Source: an uncultured Oscillospiraceae bacterium (GTDB lineage Bacteria; Bacillota; Clostridia; Oscillospirales; Acutalibacteraceae). From it: DNA of 64,000 bases. Of the stretch, positions 20,222 to 30,140 are shown one piece after another. Both the position numbers and the translations under genes were made by a program. Below the pieces are notes generated by a model, which saw nothing but the letters and a program-made list of their open reading frames with translations, was not told the origin of the DNA and ran no database searches. The stretch is taken from assembly GCA_902478605.1 (NCBI GenBank), contig CABSLQ010000004.1, positions 4,962 to 68,961 of the forward strand. Reading direction: 5' to 3'. How positions within the stretch are numbered: the stretch's first letter is position 1; every line of letters starts with the position of its first letter.

Positions 20222-20250
20222 CGCCTCCAAAATCGCCGATTTTGGAGGCG
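20222..20250. repeat. perfect inverted repeat between mreB and mreC
   Basis: CGCCTCCAAAATCG (20222-20235) is matched exactly by CGATTTTGGAGGCG (20237-20250) around one central base. The RNA would form a hairpin of 13 pairs with a three-base loop. It is followed by GGCTTGTCTTTGG, not a run of T, so it is a poor terminator. It may attenuate, protect the mreB message 3' end, or be a processing site. Confidence 0.7.
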
Positions 20251-20318
20251 GGCTTGTCTTTGGGATGATTGTGGTTAATTATAACTATTGTTAAAAAGAA
20301 ACTAGGGGGTGAGCCGCC

Positions 20319-21167
20319 GTGAAGGACTTTTTTAAGAGCTTTGCTTTCAAGGTGCTGGGAGCGATCGCGCTGCTTTTGATCGGCGTGATGATCTACGGGG
20401 CGTCGACAGGCGGATTGGCGACCATTCCGGCGACCATTACCGGGGCCATCATTACGCCGCTGCAGACGGCGGTGACCTCCATTTCGGATGGGATCAGCGG
20501 CTTTTTCGGACAGATCGGCGGTTCCCGCGAGCTGCGGGAGCAGCTGGCCGCGCAGCAGAAAGAGCTGTCCGAGCTGCGGCAGCAGGTGGTCGATTACAAC
20601 AAGATGAAGGAAGAAAACGAGTGGTACGCCGAGATCCTCGGCCTGCATGAGCAGCACTCGGATTATACCTTTGCTTCGGGCAAAATCATCGCGGTCGACC
20701 CTTCCAACAAATACGGCAACTTCACCATCAACGCGGGTACCAATAACGATGTGGCACTCGGCGATCCCGTGGTGACCGATGACGGTCTGGTGGGGGTGGT
20801 GAGCGAGGTGAGCCTGACTTCCGCGAAGGTGAAAACCATACTCGATCCGTCCATCAAGGTCAGCGCGGCCATCACCCGCAGCGGCGATACCGGTTCGACG
20901 GGCGGTTCCGTTTCCTTGGCGCAGGAAGGTAAACTGAGCCTGAACATGCTGGACAGGGAATCGGGCGCGGCCATCGGCGACATTGTCTCCACCTCAGGAC
21001 TCGGCGGGATATATCCCGACGGCCTGCTCATCGGGCGGATAACGCAGATAACGCCCGAATCGGACGGCCTGACCCTTTCCGCCACCATCGAGCCTTTTGT
21101 GGATGTGCACGCGATCAAGCGGGTGATGGTCATCACCTCCTTTGACGCGCAGGGAGTCAGCGAATAA
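20319..21167 (+). CDS. mreC: rod shape-determining protein MreC
   Basis: Membrane-anchored scaffold linking MreB and MreD to elongation penicillin-binding proteins. 282 residues. The start is a GTG after GGGGGTGAG. One N-terminal membrane segment (about 11-32), a coiled coil (about 68-100, RELREQLAAQQKELSELRQQ) and a C-terminal beta-barrel pair with the family signature VSEVSLTSAKVKTILDP (about 165-181). Outside the membrane except for the N-terminus. Confidence 0.94.
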   Translation: MKDFFKSFAFKVLGAIALLLIGVMIYGASTGGLATIPATITGAIITPLQTAVTSISDGISGFFGQIGGSRELREQLAAQQKELSELRQQVVDYNKMKEENEWYAEILGLHEQHSDYTFASGKIIAVDPSNKYGNFTINAGTNNDVALGDPVVTDDGLVGVVSEVSLTSAKVKTILDPSIKVSAAITRSGDTGSTGGSVSLAQEGKLSLNMLDRESGAAIGDIVSTSGLGGIYPDGLLIGRITQITPESDGLTLSATIEPFVDVHAIKRVMVITSFDAQGVSE

Positions 21168-21188
21168 ACCCGGAAGGGAGAGGGTTTT

Positions 21189-21740
21189 GTGGCAAAGGAA
21201 ACCAAACTGAACGACCGAAACCCTCTTCGCAAGCTGAGCGGACGGTATCTTAAATGGACGGCCTACGGCCTGCTGCTGCTGGGGGCGAGCCTGTTGCAGA
21301 TGGCACCGCGCGCCATCCCCTCGATTTTCGGGGCGCGGCCGCTGCTGCTCATTCCGATTGTGGTGAGCATCGCGATGTTTGAAGGGCCGATCGGCGGGGC
21401 CGCGGCGGGCATTGCGGGCGGTCTGCTGTGGGATTTGTATGCGGACAGGCTTTTTGGCTTCAATGCGCTTTTTCTGATGATTATCGGCTGCGCCTGCGGG
21501 CTGCTGGTGCGCCTGCTCATACGCAACAACCTGTTTTCGGCGCTGCTGCTGTTCAGCGGTGCTCTGCTGGTGCAGGGGCTGGCCGACTGGTTTTTCTACC
21601 ATGTGCTGCTCATGAAGGAGGAGCCGCTTTGTGTGCTGCTGCGGCTGACGCTCCCCGATCTGGCGTATACGCTGGTGATTTCCCCGCTGCTGTACGGCCT
21701 GACCCTTCTGATTGCACGGATGCTGCGCAAGAGAGAATAA
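21189..21740 (+). CDS. mreD: rod shape-determining protein MreD
   Basis: Integral membrane protein of 183 residues with about five hydrophobic segments (about 20-40, 45-75, 85-110, 115-140, 155-178). The start is a GTG after GGGAGAGGG. It contains GGAAAGIAGGLLWDLYADRLFGFNAL, split here as GGAAAGIAGG and LLWDLYADRL, typical of MreD with the conserved D-x-x-x-D-x-x-x-G. It works with MreC and PBP2 in lateral wall elongation. Confidence 0.9.
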   Translation: MAKETKLNDRNPLRKLSGRYLKWTAYGLLLLGASLLQMAPRAIPSIFGARPLLLIPIVVSIAMFEGPIGGAAAGIAGGLLWDLYADRLFGFNALFLMIIGCACGLLVRLLIRNNLFSALLLFSGALLVQGLADWFFYHVLLMKEEPLCVLLRLTLPDLAYTLVISPLLYGLTLLIARMLRKRE

Positions 21741-21788
21741 GGGCCGCCGGCTTTCAGGGATTGTGATGTCTTGGAGGTGACAGAGACG

Positions 21789-23855
21789 ATGATGGCGGAT
21801 AACCCCGGCAATAAAATGAGTAAACGCCGCGCATTTTTTCTGGCGGTTTTCGTTGTGGTGATATTCTGCCTGTATGCCATGCGGCTGTTTCAGATCCAGC
21901 TGGTGGAAGGCGAGGAATACAGTCAGATTGCCACGCAGAATTATCAATTGAATATCAGCTTGCCTGCTTCCCGCGGAGAGATTCTCGATCGCTATCTGCG
22001 TCCGATTGCAATCAATCAGACGCGTTATGCGGTGGTGTTTGATTATAACTATTTTCCGCGGGGCAACGACGAGGTGCAGCAGCGGCGCCGAAACGAATGT
22101 ATACTGGATTTGACCGCGCTGCTCACGGAGGCGGGGGAAACATGGAATGACACGCTTCCCATCACACAGACAGCGCCCTACGCCTTTTTAGAGGATCGGG
22201 AATCCAGCGTGGCCGGGCTGAAATCCCGGTTGAACATGGCGGATTATGCCACGGCGGACAACTGCATGAATGCGCTCGTGGAACAGTACAATCTGAGCGG
22301 CTATACAACCGAAGAGCAGCGCGTCATCGCCGGTGTGCTGTATGAAATCAGCATCCGCGATTTCACGGCCAAAAATGCCTTTGTTTTTTCGAGCAGCGTG
22401 TCCCGCGATACGATGTACAAGATACTGGAAAACAGCGACACCTATCCGGGCGTCGAAGTGCAGCCGACGCCGGTGCGCGAATATGTCAAAGGGGAAGTCG
22501 GCGCGCATCTCATCGGCACGGTCACCCCTATTTACGAGGGGGAATACGAAGAACTGCAGGCGAAGGGCTATGCGCTCAACGATACGATAGGCAGAAGCGG
22601 CATCGAGGCGGCCATGGAGGAGGAGCTGCGCGGTGTCACGGGCACCCGTACCCTGGTCAAAGACAGCAAGGGTACCATCCTCGAGGAGACTGAGACCAAA
22701 GCGCCCGTTCCGGGCAATTCGGTGGTGCTTACTCTTGACACCGAACTGCAGGAACTGGCCCAGGAGGCGCTGGATGACAAAATAAAGGAGCTGCGCGCCC
22801 TGCCGGCCACCAGCGGCGGCGAATTCGCCAACAACGGGCACGACGTCAAGAGCGGTTCGGTCGTGATGCTGGACATGACGGGCGGCGTGCTGGTATGCGC
22901 CAGTTGGCCGAGCTTTGACCTGTCCACCTATCAGCAGAATTATACCGAGCTGGCGCAGGATCCCGACAACCCGCTGTTTAACCGGGCGCTCAACGGTACG
23001 TTTGCGTTTGGCTCGACGGCCAAGCCGGCGGTGACGCTCGCCGCCATGATGAACGGCATCCTGACGCCGACGAGCACCGTGACCTGCACGGGCAAATACA
23101 TGTACTATGACTATGCCGGCTATACGCCCCGATGCCTGGGGCGGCACGGCACCATCAACGCCGTTACCGCGCTGGCCAAATCGTGCAACGTGTTTTTTTA
23201 CGATACAGGACGGCGGCTGACCATCGATCCCATCAACGAATATTTCCGTCTGTTCGGCCTGTGTGAAAAAACCGGTATTGAAATCGGCGAAGCGACCGGC
23301 TTTATGGACAGCCCGGAATACCGCGAGGCCAACGGCCGGGTGTGGGCCGCGGGGGATACGCTGCAGGCCGCCATTGGGCAGACCTGCAACGTCACGCCGA
23401 TTCAGCTGGCGACCTATGCCATGACACTGGCCAACGACGGCGTGCGGTATAAGACTCATCTGGTGCAGAGCGTGCGGTCCTACGACGGGCAGACCGTCTC
23501 CGTTGTGGAGCCGGAGGTGGTTTCCCGGGCCGAATTGTCGCAGGAGGCCATCGACACGGTGCGGCAGGGCATGATCGAAGTGGTGAAAACAGGCACGGCG
23601 CGCAACTATTTCAGCGGCCGTTCGTATACGCTTGCAGGCAAGACGGGCACGGCGCAGGTTGCCAACAACAAGTCGGACATCGGCGTGTTTATCGGCTATG
23701 CACCGGTGGAAAAGCCGGAAGTGGCCATCGCGGTGGTCACCGAGCAGGGCTCGTCCAGGGCGTCGGCTCAGGTGGCGGCCATTATGCTGGATGCGTATTT
23801 CGATTCCAAATCGGAGGGGGTGTCCCCCACGCCGCCGAACCAGCTGCTTCCGTAA
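21789..23855 (+). CDS. mrdA: penicillin-binding protein 2, elongation transpeptidase
   Basis: Class B penicillin-binding protein that crosslinks peptidoglycan during elongation; about 688 residues. The ATG at 21789 lies eight bases after GGAGGTGA. N-terminal membrane anchor (about 12-35), pedestal domain, then transpeptidase with the active-site motif STAKP (about 409-413; Ser nucleophile in GSTAKPAVT), SCN (about 461-463) and KTGTA (about 618-622). Last gene of mreBCD-mrdA. The extra length in the pedestal region is usual for Clostridia. Confidence 0.95.
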   Translation: MMADNPGNKMSKRRAFFLAVFVVVIFCLYAMRLFQIQLVEGEEYSQIATQNYQLNISLPASRGEILDRYLRPIAINQTRYAVVFDYNYFPRGNDEVQQRRRNECILDLTALLTEAGETWNDTLPITQTAPYAFLEDRESSVAGLKSRLNMADYATADNCMNALVEQYNLSGYTTEEQRVIAGVLYEISIRDFTAKNAFVFSSSVSRDTMYKILENSDTYPGVEVQPTPVREYVKGEVGAHLIGTVTPIYEGEYEELQAKGYALNDTIGRSGIEAAMEEELRGVTGTRTLVKDSKGTILEETETKAPVPGNSVVLTLDTELQELAQEALDDKIKELRALPATSGGEFANNGHDVKSGSVVMLDMTGGVLVCASWPSFDLSTYQQNYTELAQDPDNPLFNRALNGTFAFGSTAKPAVTLAAMMNGILTPTSTVTCTGKYMYYDYAGYTPRCLGRHGTINAVTALAKSCNVFFYDTGRRLTIDPINEYFRLFGLCEKTGIEIGEATGFMDSPEYREANGRVWAAGDTLQAAIGQTCNVTPIQLATYAMTLANDGVRYKTHLVQSVRSYDGQTVSVVEPEVVSRAELSQEAIDTVRQGMIEVVKTGTARNYFSGRSYTLAGKTGTAQVANNKSDIGVFIGYAPVEKPEVAIAVVTEQGSSRASAQVAAIMLDAYFDSKSEGVSPTPPNQLLP

Positions 23856-23919
23856 AATTCTTCCACACAATGCACAATCGGTTCCGCAGATTTTTTTTGG
23901 CAGGAAGCGGTCAAAATGG

Positions 23920-23948
23920 TTTACTTGTCGGCAAATTTGTGTTATACT
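23920..23948 (+). promoter_or_regulatory. sigma-A promoter for minD-mgsA
   Basis: TTTACT (23920-23925), a 17-base spacer and TATACT (23943-23948). Transcription would begin at about 23955, exactly on an upstream in-frame ATG, which therefore cannot be the minD start. The true start is the ATG at 24033. Confidence 0.7.
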
Positions 23949-24032
23949 CTTAACATGAGCGACTGTTTCCAAGAGCGTTTTCGTTCAAATACGTGCCAAC
24001 AGCCAGGGGCCGGAAAGGAATCGACCGACAAT

Positions 24033-24773
24033 ATGGGGCTGATTTCGGTTGTCACATCGGGAAAGGGCGGCGCGGGAAAGTCCACCGTCACGGCGGGCCT
24101 CGGTTCGGCGCTGGCCAAGCTAGGCAGCCGGGTGCTGGTTGTGGACACCGATGCCGGCCTGCGCAGCCTGGATTTGATGCTGGGCGTGAGCGGCAGCGCC
24201 GTATACGATATGTCGGATATTTTTGCCGGCCACTGTGAGCCGATCCGCGCCATCTATCCCTCGCCGGTATGTACCAACGTCTTTGTGGTGCCGGCGCCGG
24301 CCAGCTTTGAAAAGCTGTGCACCCCGCAGGACATGCGGCGGCTGTGCCGGGGGTTTGCGCAGTATTACGATCATGTGATCATCGACTGCCCTGCCGGTTT
24401 GGGCCGGGGGTTTGAGACCGCGGTCGCCGCGGCGGAACGGGCCCTGGTGGTGACCACACCCGATATGGTGTGCGCCCGGGACGCCCAGGTGGTCGGTTAT
24501 CGGCTGGAGGAGTATGCCATACCGGCCCGGCTGCTGATAAACCGGCTGCGTCCCTCGCTTGTGATGCGCGGTCTGATGCCGGATGTGGACGAAATTATCG
24601 ACACGGCGGGCATCCAGCTCATCGGCATTCTGCCCGAGGACGAGGAGGTCGCCGTGGCCAACGCAAACGGCCGCCCCCTTCCCTCTCACTGCAATGCCGC
24701 CGCCTGTATGGACAACATCGCGCGGCGCTATCTTGGAGAAGAGGTCCCACTTGCCCGGCTGGAGAAAATGTAA
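24033..24773 (+). CDS. minD: MinD-type ParA/MinD ATPase
   Basis: P-loop ATPase of the MinD/ParA family, about 246 residues. The deviant Walker A KGGAGKS (about 10-16), DTDAGLRSLD (about 37-46) and IDCPAG (about 116-121) are clear. MinD normally sits on the membrane through a C-terminal amphipathic helix and recruits MinC to block FtsZ at the poles. This protein ends EEVPLARLEKM, with no evident amphipathic helix, and no minC or minE is in the window. It may be a diverged MinD with other partners. The ribosome site GAAAGGAA is rather far (about 12 bases) from the start. Own promoter. Confidence 0.85.
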   Translation: MGLISVVTSGKGGAGKSTVTAGLGSALAKLGSRVLVVDTDAGLRSLDLMLGVSGSAVYDMSDIFAGHCEPIRAIYPSPVCTNVFVVPAPASFEKLCTPQDMRRLCRGFAQYYDHVIIDCPAGLGRGFETAVAAAERALVVTTPDMVCARDAQVVGYRLEEYAIPARLLINRLRPSLVMRGLMPDVDEIIDTAGIQLIGILPEDEEVAVANANGRPLPSHCNAAACMDNIARRYLGEEVPLARLEKM

Positions 24774-24816
24774 GCCGGGAGGGACTTTCCGACTTTATTA
24801 TTAAGGAGATGACGGT

Positions 24817-25224
24817 ATGAACATCGCATTGATTGCCCATGACGCCAAAAAAGAACTGATGGTGCAGTTCTGCATCGCTTACTGTGGCATTCTGAGTCGG
24901 CACAATATCTGTGCGACGGGCACCACCGGCAAAATGGTTGCGGAGGCGACGGGACTGAACATCGTCCGCTATATGAGCGGTTCCCAGGGCGGCGATCAGC
25001 AGATTTCGGCCCGCATCGCCTGCGATGAGATTGATTTGCTTCTGTTTTTCCGCGATCCTCTCACCGTGAAATCCCATGAGCCCAACGAGAACGACATGTT
25101 CCGTCTGTGCGATATGCGCAACATCCCGGTGGCGACTAATATTGCGACCGCCGAGGTGCTTATCCACGGCCTGGAGCGCGGCGACCTCGACTGGCGCAAC
25201 ATTGTCAATCCTGGCAATCGATAA
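24817..25224 (+). CDS. mgsA: methylglyoxal synthase
   Basis: Converts dihydroxyacetone phosphate to methylglyoxal plus phosphate, a bypass used under phosphate limitation. 135 residues. [12 protein letters not shown] (about 4-15) and ATGTTGKMV (about 31-39) bind substrate phosphate; [11 protein letters not shown] (about 51-61) contains the catalytic Asp region, and PHEPN-like [15 protein letters not shown] (about 88-102) carries the conserved His. AAGGAG lies close upstream. This position after the shape cluster is common in Clostridia. Confidence 0.95.
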   Translation: MNIALIAHDAKKELMVQFCIAYCGILSRHNICATGTTGKMVAEATGLNIVRYMSGSQGGDQQISARIACDEIDLLLFFRDPLTVKSHEPNENDMFRLCDMRNIPVATNIATAEVLIHGLERGDLDWRNIVNPGNR

Positions 25225-25245
25225 ACGGGCGTGTCCGGCGTATAC

Positions 25246-25293
25246 GGAGCCGCTGCAAAATGCATGTGCATGCGTTTTGCAGCGGCTCCTTTC
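25246..25293 (+). terminator. hairpin between mgsA and hisS
   Basis: Fifteen-base perfect stem GGAGCCGCTGCAAAA (25246-25260) with TTTTGCAGCGGCTCC (25275-25289), followed by a short T run (TTT). It probably ends the minD-mgsA message; it could also act as an attenuator for hisS, which begins 33 bases later. The 97-base gap is too short for a T-box leader. Confidence 0.65.
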
Positions 25294-25321
25294 AAAGACG
25301 AGAAAGAATGGAGCTGACACA

Positions 25322-26647
25322 ATGGATATACACAAGGCGATTCGCGGCACGCAGGACGTGCTGCCGGCGGACAGCTACAAATGGCAGCACATCGAGCAGA
25401 CCGCGCTGGCGGTGGCGCGGGATTTCGGGTACCGGGAGATGCGCACCCCGGTGTTTGAGCATACCGAGCTGTTCCAGCGTTCGGTGGGCGACACCACCGA
25501 TGTGGTGCAGAAGGAAATGTATACCTTCGACGACAAGGGCGGACGTTCCATCACCCTGCGGCCGGAAGGCACGGCGGGTGCGGCGCGCGCCCTGCTCGAG
25601 CACGGGCTGCACAACGGCGCGCTGCCGGTCAAAGCGGCGTACATAACCTCCTGTTACCGTTATGAAAAGCCGCAGGCAGGCCGCCTGCGCGAATTCCATC
25701 AGTTTGGGGTGGAATGCTTCGGTGCCGCCGCGCCCCAGGCGGATGCGGAGGTGATTTCGCTGGCCCGGCTGGTGCTCGAAACGCTGGGTGTGCCCGGGGT
25801 GACGCTGCACATCAATTCCATCGGCTGCCCCACCTGCCGCGCGAAATACCATGAAGCGCTGCGGGCGTATTTTACGGACCGGCAGGACGAGCTGTGCGAT
25901 ACCTGCCGCGGGCGGCTCGAACGCAACCCCATGCGTATACTGGACTGCAAATCGCCGGTATGCGCCGCCATTGCCGCCGATGCGCCCGTGATGCTTGATT
26001 ACCTGTGCGACGACTGCGCTGCCCACTTTGAGGCGGTTAAGGGCTGCCTTGCCGAAGCGGAGATTTCCTTTGATGTGAACCCCCATATTGTGCGCGGGCT
26101 GGATTATTACACCCGCACCGTGTTTGAATTCGAATCGGACGCGCTGGGGGCGCAGGCGGTGGTCTGCGGCGGCGGCCGGTACGACGGGCTTATCGAAGAG
26201 CTGGGCGGCCCGCATCTGCCCTCTCTCGGCTTTGGCATGGGATTGGAACGGCTGCTGCTGATTATGGAGGCGAAGGAATGCCCCTTCCCCACCCCGCCGG
26301 TGTGCGAAGTGTATCTGGCACCGTTGGGCGAGGCGGCGGCCCGCCGCTGCTTTGCCATTGCCTCCCGGCTGCGGGAGGGCGGCGTGTCGGTGGAATGCGA
26401 CATCGCCGGCCGCGGCCTCAAGCCGCAGATGAAATATGCGGACAAGCTGGGCGCCCGGTATACCATCGTGGTCGGCGACAACGAAATCGAGACGGGCAAG
26501 GCCAAGCTCAAGGACATGAAAACGGGCGAACTGACCGACGTCGATCTGGACGACAGCCTGTATACCACCCTGTACAACCGGTCCCTCGACCGCCAGCTGG
26601 CGGATATGGCGGGACTGTTCACCGAACTGGCGGAAACCGAAGACTAA
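25322..26647 (+). CDS. hisS: histidyl-tRNA synthetase
   Basis: Class II synthetase charging tRNA-His; 441 residues from the ATG at 25322. Begins with the usual IRGTQDVLP; motif 2 region YRYEKPQAGRLREFHQFGVE (about 113-132) and the histidine motifs LDYYTRTVFEF (about 260-270) and GGGRYDGL (about 283-290) are present. Motif 3 is GFGMGLERLLL and the C-terminal anticodon domain follows. aspS lies 20 bases downstream, a conserved hisS-aspS pair in Firmicutes. Confidence 0.97.
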   Translation: MDIHKAIRGTQDVLPADSYKWQHIEQTALAVARDFGYREMRTPVFEHTELFQRSVGDTTDVVQKEMYTFDDKGGRSITLRPEGTAGAARALLEHGLHNGALPVKAAYITSCYRYEKPQAGRLREFHQFGVECFGAAAPQADAEVISLARLVLETLGVPGVTLHINSIGCPTCRAKYHEALRAYFTDRQDELCDTCRGRLERNPMRILDCKSPVCAAIAADAPVMLDYLCDDCAAHFEAVKGCLAEAEISFDVNPHIVRGLDYYTRTVFEFESDALGAQAVVCGGGRYDGLIEELGGPHLPSLGFGMGLERLLLIMEAKECPFPTPPVCEVYLAPLGEAAARRCFAIASRLREGGVSVECDIAGRGLKPQMKYADKLGARYTIVVGDNEIETGKAKLKDMKTGELTDVDLDDSLYTTLYNRSLDRQLADMAGLFTELAETED

Positions 26648-26667
26648 ACCGAAAGGGACGGGACACC

Positions 26668-28458
<1,791 letters not shown>

Positions 28459-28483
28459 AAATAAAGCAGACAAGGTGATCCGT

Positions 28484-30136
28484 ATGGGCAGCAGTCGGAC
28501 ATTGGTGGCCACGGCGGAGCAGATACGGCTGACCGCCGCACTCGCCGAGGAAGTGTGGACGGAGCATTATACCGGTTTGCTGGAGCCCGGGCAAATCGCG
28601 TATATGGTGGAGAAATTCCAATCGCCGGCGGCCATCCGCCGTCAGATCGAGGAAGAGGGCTACCGGTACTTTCTGCTGGCGGACGATGCGGCGGATCCCT
28701 GCGGATATGTGGGGATACAGGAGACGGGAGACCGGCTGTTCCTGAGTAAGCTCTACATACGAAAAGACGCGCGGGGACGCGGCCTTGCTTCGCAGACGCT
28801 GCGGTTCCTGCAGGAGCTCTGCCGCAAGGAACGGCTGTCCGCCATCTGGCTGACGGTGAACAAGGGCAATGCCTCTTCCATAGAAATATACAAGAAATGG
28901 GGCTTCCGCGTCGCGGACACCCAGGCGGCCGATATCGGCGGCGGCTATGTCATGGACGATTATATCATGGAGCTGCCGGTGGACGGGGCAGGCCCCAAGA
29001 CGGCCATGCGCCTGCGTCCCTTTGGGCGCACAGGGGCGCGGGTGTCGGCGCTGGGCTTCGGCGCGATGCGTATGCCCACCCTGCCGGAGGGCGGCATCGA
29101 CGAGCCGGCCTCCATCGCGCTGATCCGCGCCGCCATCGACGGCGGGGTCAATTACGTGGACACCGCGTATTTTTATCACGACGGAAAAAGCGAATCGCTT
29201 GTAGGCAAGGCGCTGCGCGACGGATATCGCGAGCGGGTGTACATCGCGACCAAGTCGCCGGTGTGGCAGCTCAACGCCGCGGAGGATTTTGATCGCCTTC
29301 TGGACGAGCAGCTGGCGCGGCTGAACACCGCCTATGTGGATTTTTATCTGTTTCATGCCATCAACCGGTCCGAATGGCGGAACAAGGTGCTGGAATACGG
29401 TCTGCTCGACCGCATGGAAGCGGCGCGGGCGGCCGGAAAGATCCGGCATATCGGGTTTTCCTTCCACGACGACAACGGCGCCTTCCATGAAATTGTGGAC
29501 GGATACGACGGCTGGGAATTCTGCCAGCTGCAGTTCAATTATGTGGACGTCAGCAATCAGGCGGGCGTGGAAGGCCTGGAATATGCGGCGGCAAAAGGCC
29601 TCGGCGTGGTGGTGATGGAGCCGCTGCGCGGCGGCCGGCTGGCCGTGCCGCCCGAAAGCGTTCAGCGGCGGCTCCCGGCCGACCGGACGCCGGTGGAATG
29701 GGCGCTGGACTTTGTATGGGATCGGCCGGAGGCGAGCTTGCTGCTCAGCGGTATGAGCAATCGGCAGCAGGTGGAGGATAACCTCCTTTACGCGGCGCGG
29801 TCGGCGGCGGGCATGCTGACGCAGGACGATAAGGGGATGCTCAGCCGGGCGCGCACCGCGTTTGAAACCATGGCGAAGGTGCCCTGCACCAAATGCGCTT
29901 ACTGCATGCCCTGCCCCTTTGGCGTGAATATTCCCGGCGTGTTTGAGGCGCTCAACGTCTCGGCCGCATCGATGGAAGAAGGGCAAAAAATGTATGCGGC
30001 GCTCGACGGCAAAGCGGATTTGTGCCGCGCCTGCCGCCGCTGCGAAAAGAAATGCCCGCAGCAGATTGTCATCAGCGAGCGGATGCCCGCCGCGCATGCG
30101 GAGCTGACCGCGCCGCTGAAAAAACAAGAGGGATAA
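28484..30136 (+). CDS. GNAT acetyltransferase fused to ferredoxin-type aldo/keto reductase
   Basis: One 550-residue frame with two enzymes. Residues about 1-168 are a GNAT N-acetyltransferase (FLSKLYIRKDARGRGLAS, about 84-101, is the acetyl-CoA loop; NKGNASSIEIYKKWGFR follows). After a short linker (about 168-178), residues about 179-480 are an aldo/keto reductase (RPFGRTGARVSALGFGAMR; catalytic DTAYFYHDG with Asp and Tyr; YLFHAINR-like strand). The C-terminus has two Cys clusters, CTKCAYCMPCP and CRACRRCEKKCP, typical of AKRs carrying 4Fe-4S clusters. The joined frame has no stop or internal start signal that suggests two genes. Substrates unknown. It ends four bases before the ECF gene. Confidence 0.85.
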   Translation: MGSSRTLVATAEQIRLTAALAEEVWTEHYTGLLEPGQIAYMVEKFQSPAAIRRQIEEEGYRYFLLADDAADPCGYVGIQETGDRLFLSKLYIRKDARGRGLASQTLRFLQELCRKERLSAIWLTVNKGNASSIEIYKKWGFRVADTQAADIGGGYVMDDYIMELPVDGAGPKTAMRLRPFGRTGARVSALGFGAMRMPTLPEGGIDEPASIALIRAAIDGGVNYVDTAYFYHDGKSESLVGKALRDGYRERVYIATKSPVWQLNAAEDFDRLLDEQLARLNTAYVDFYLFHAINRSEWRNKVLEYGLLDRMEAARAAGKIRHIGFSFHDDNGAFHEIVDGYDGWEFCQLQFNYVDVSNQAGVEGLEYAAAKGLGVVVMEPLRGGRLAVPPESVQRRLPADRTPVEWALDFVWDRPEASLLLSGMSNRQQVEDNLLYAARSAAGMLTQDDKGMLSRARTAFETMAKVPCTKCAYCMPCPFGVNIPGVFEALNVSAASMEEGQKMYAALDGKADLCRACRRCEKKCPQQIVISERMPAAHAELTAPLKKQEG

Positions 30137-30140
30137 TACG

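Noticed and set aside
22188..23972. 594-codon minus-strand open frame opposite mrdA
   Set aside because: Antisense shadow of penicillin-binding protein 2, no recognisable domain.
23955..24032. Earlier in-frame ATG for minD at 23955
   Set aside because: It coincides with the predicted transcription start of the promoter at 23920-23948 and has no ribosome site.
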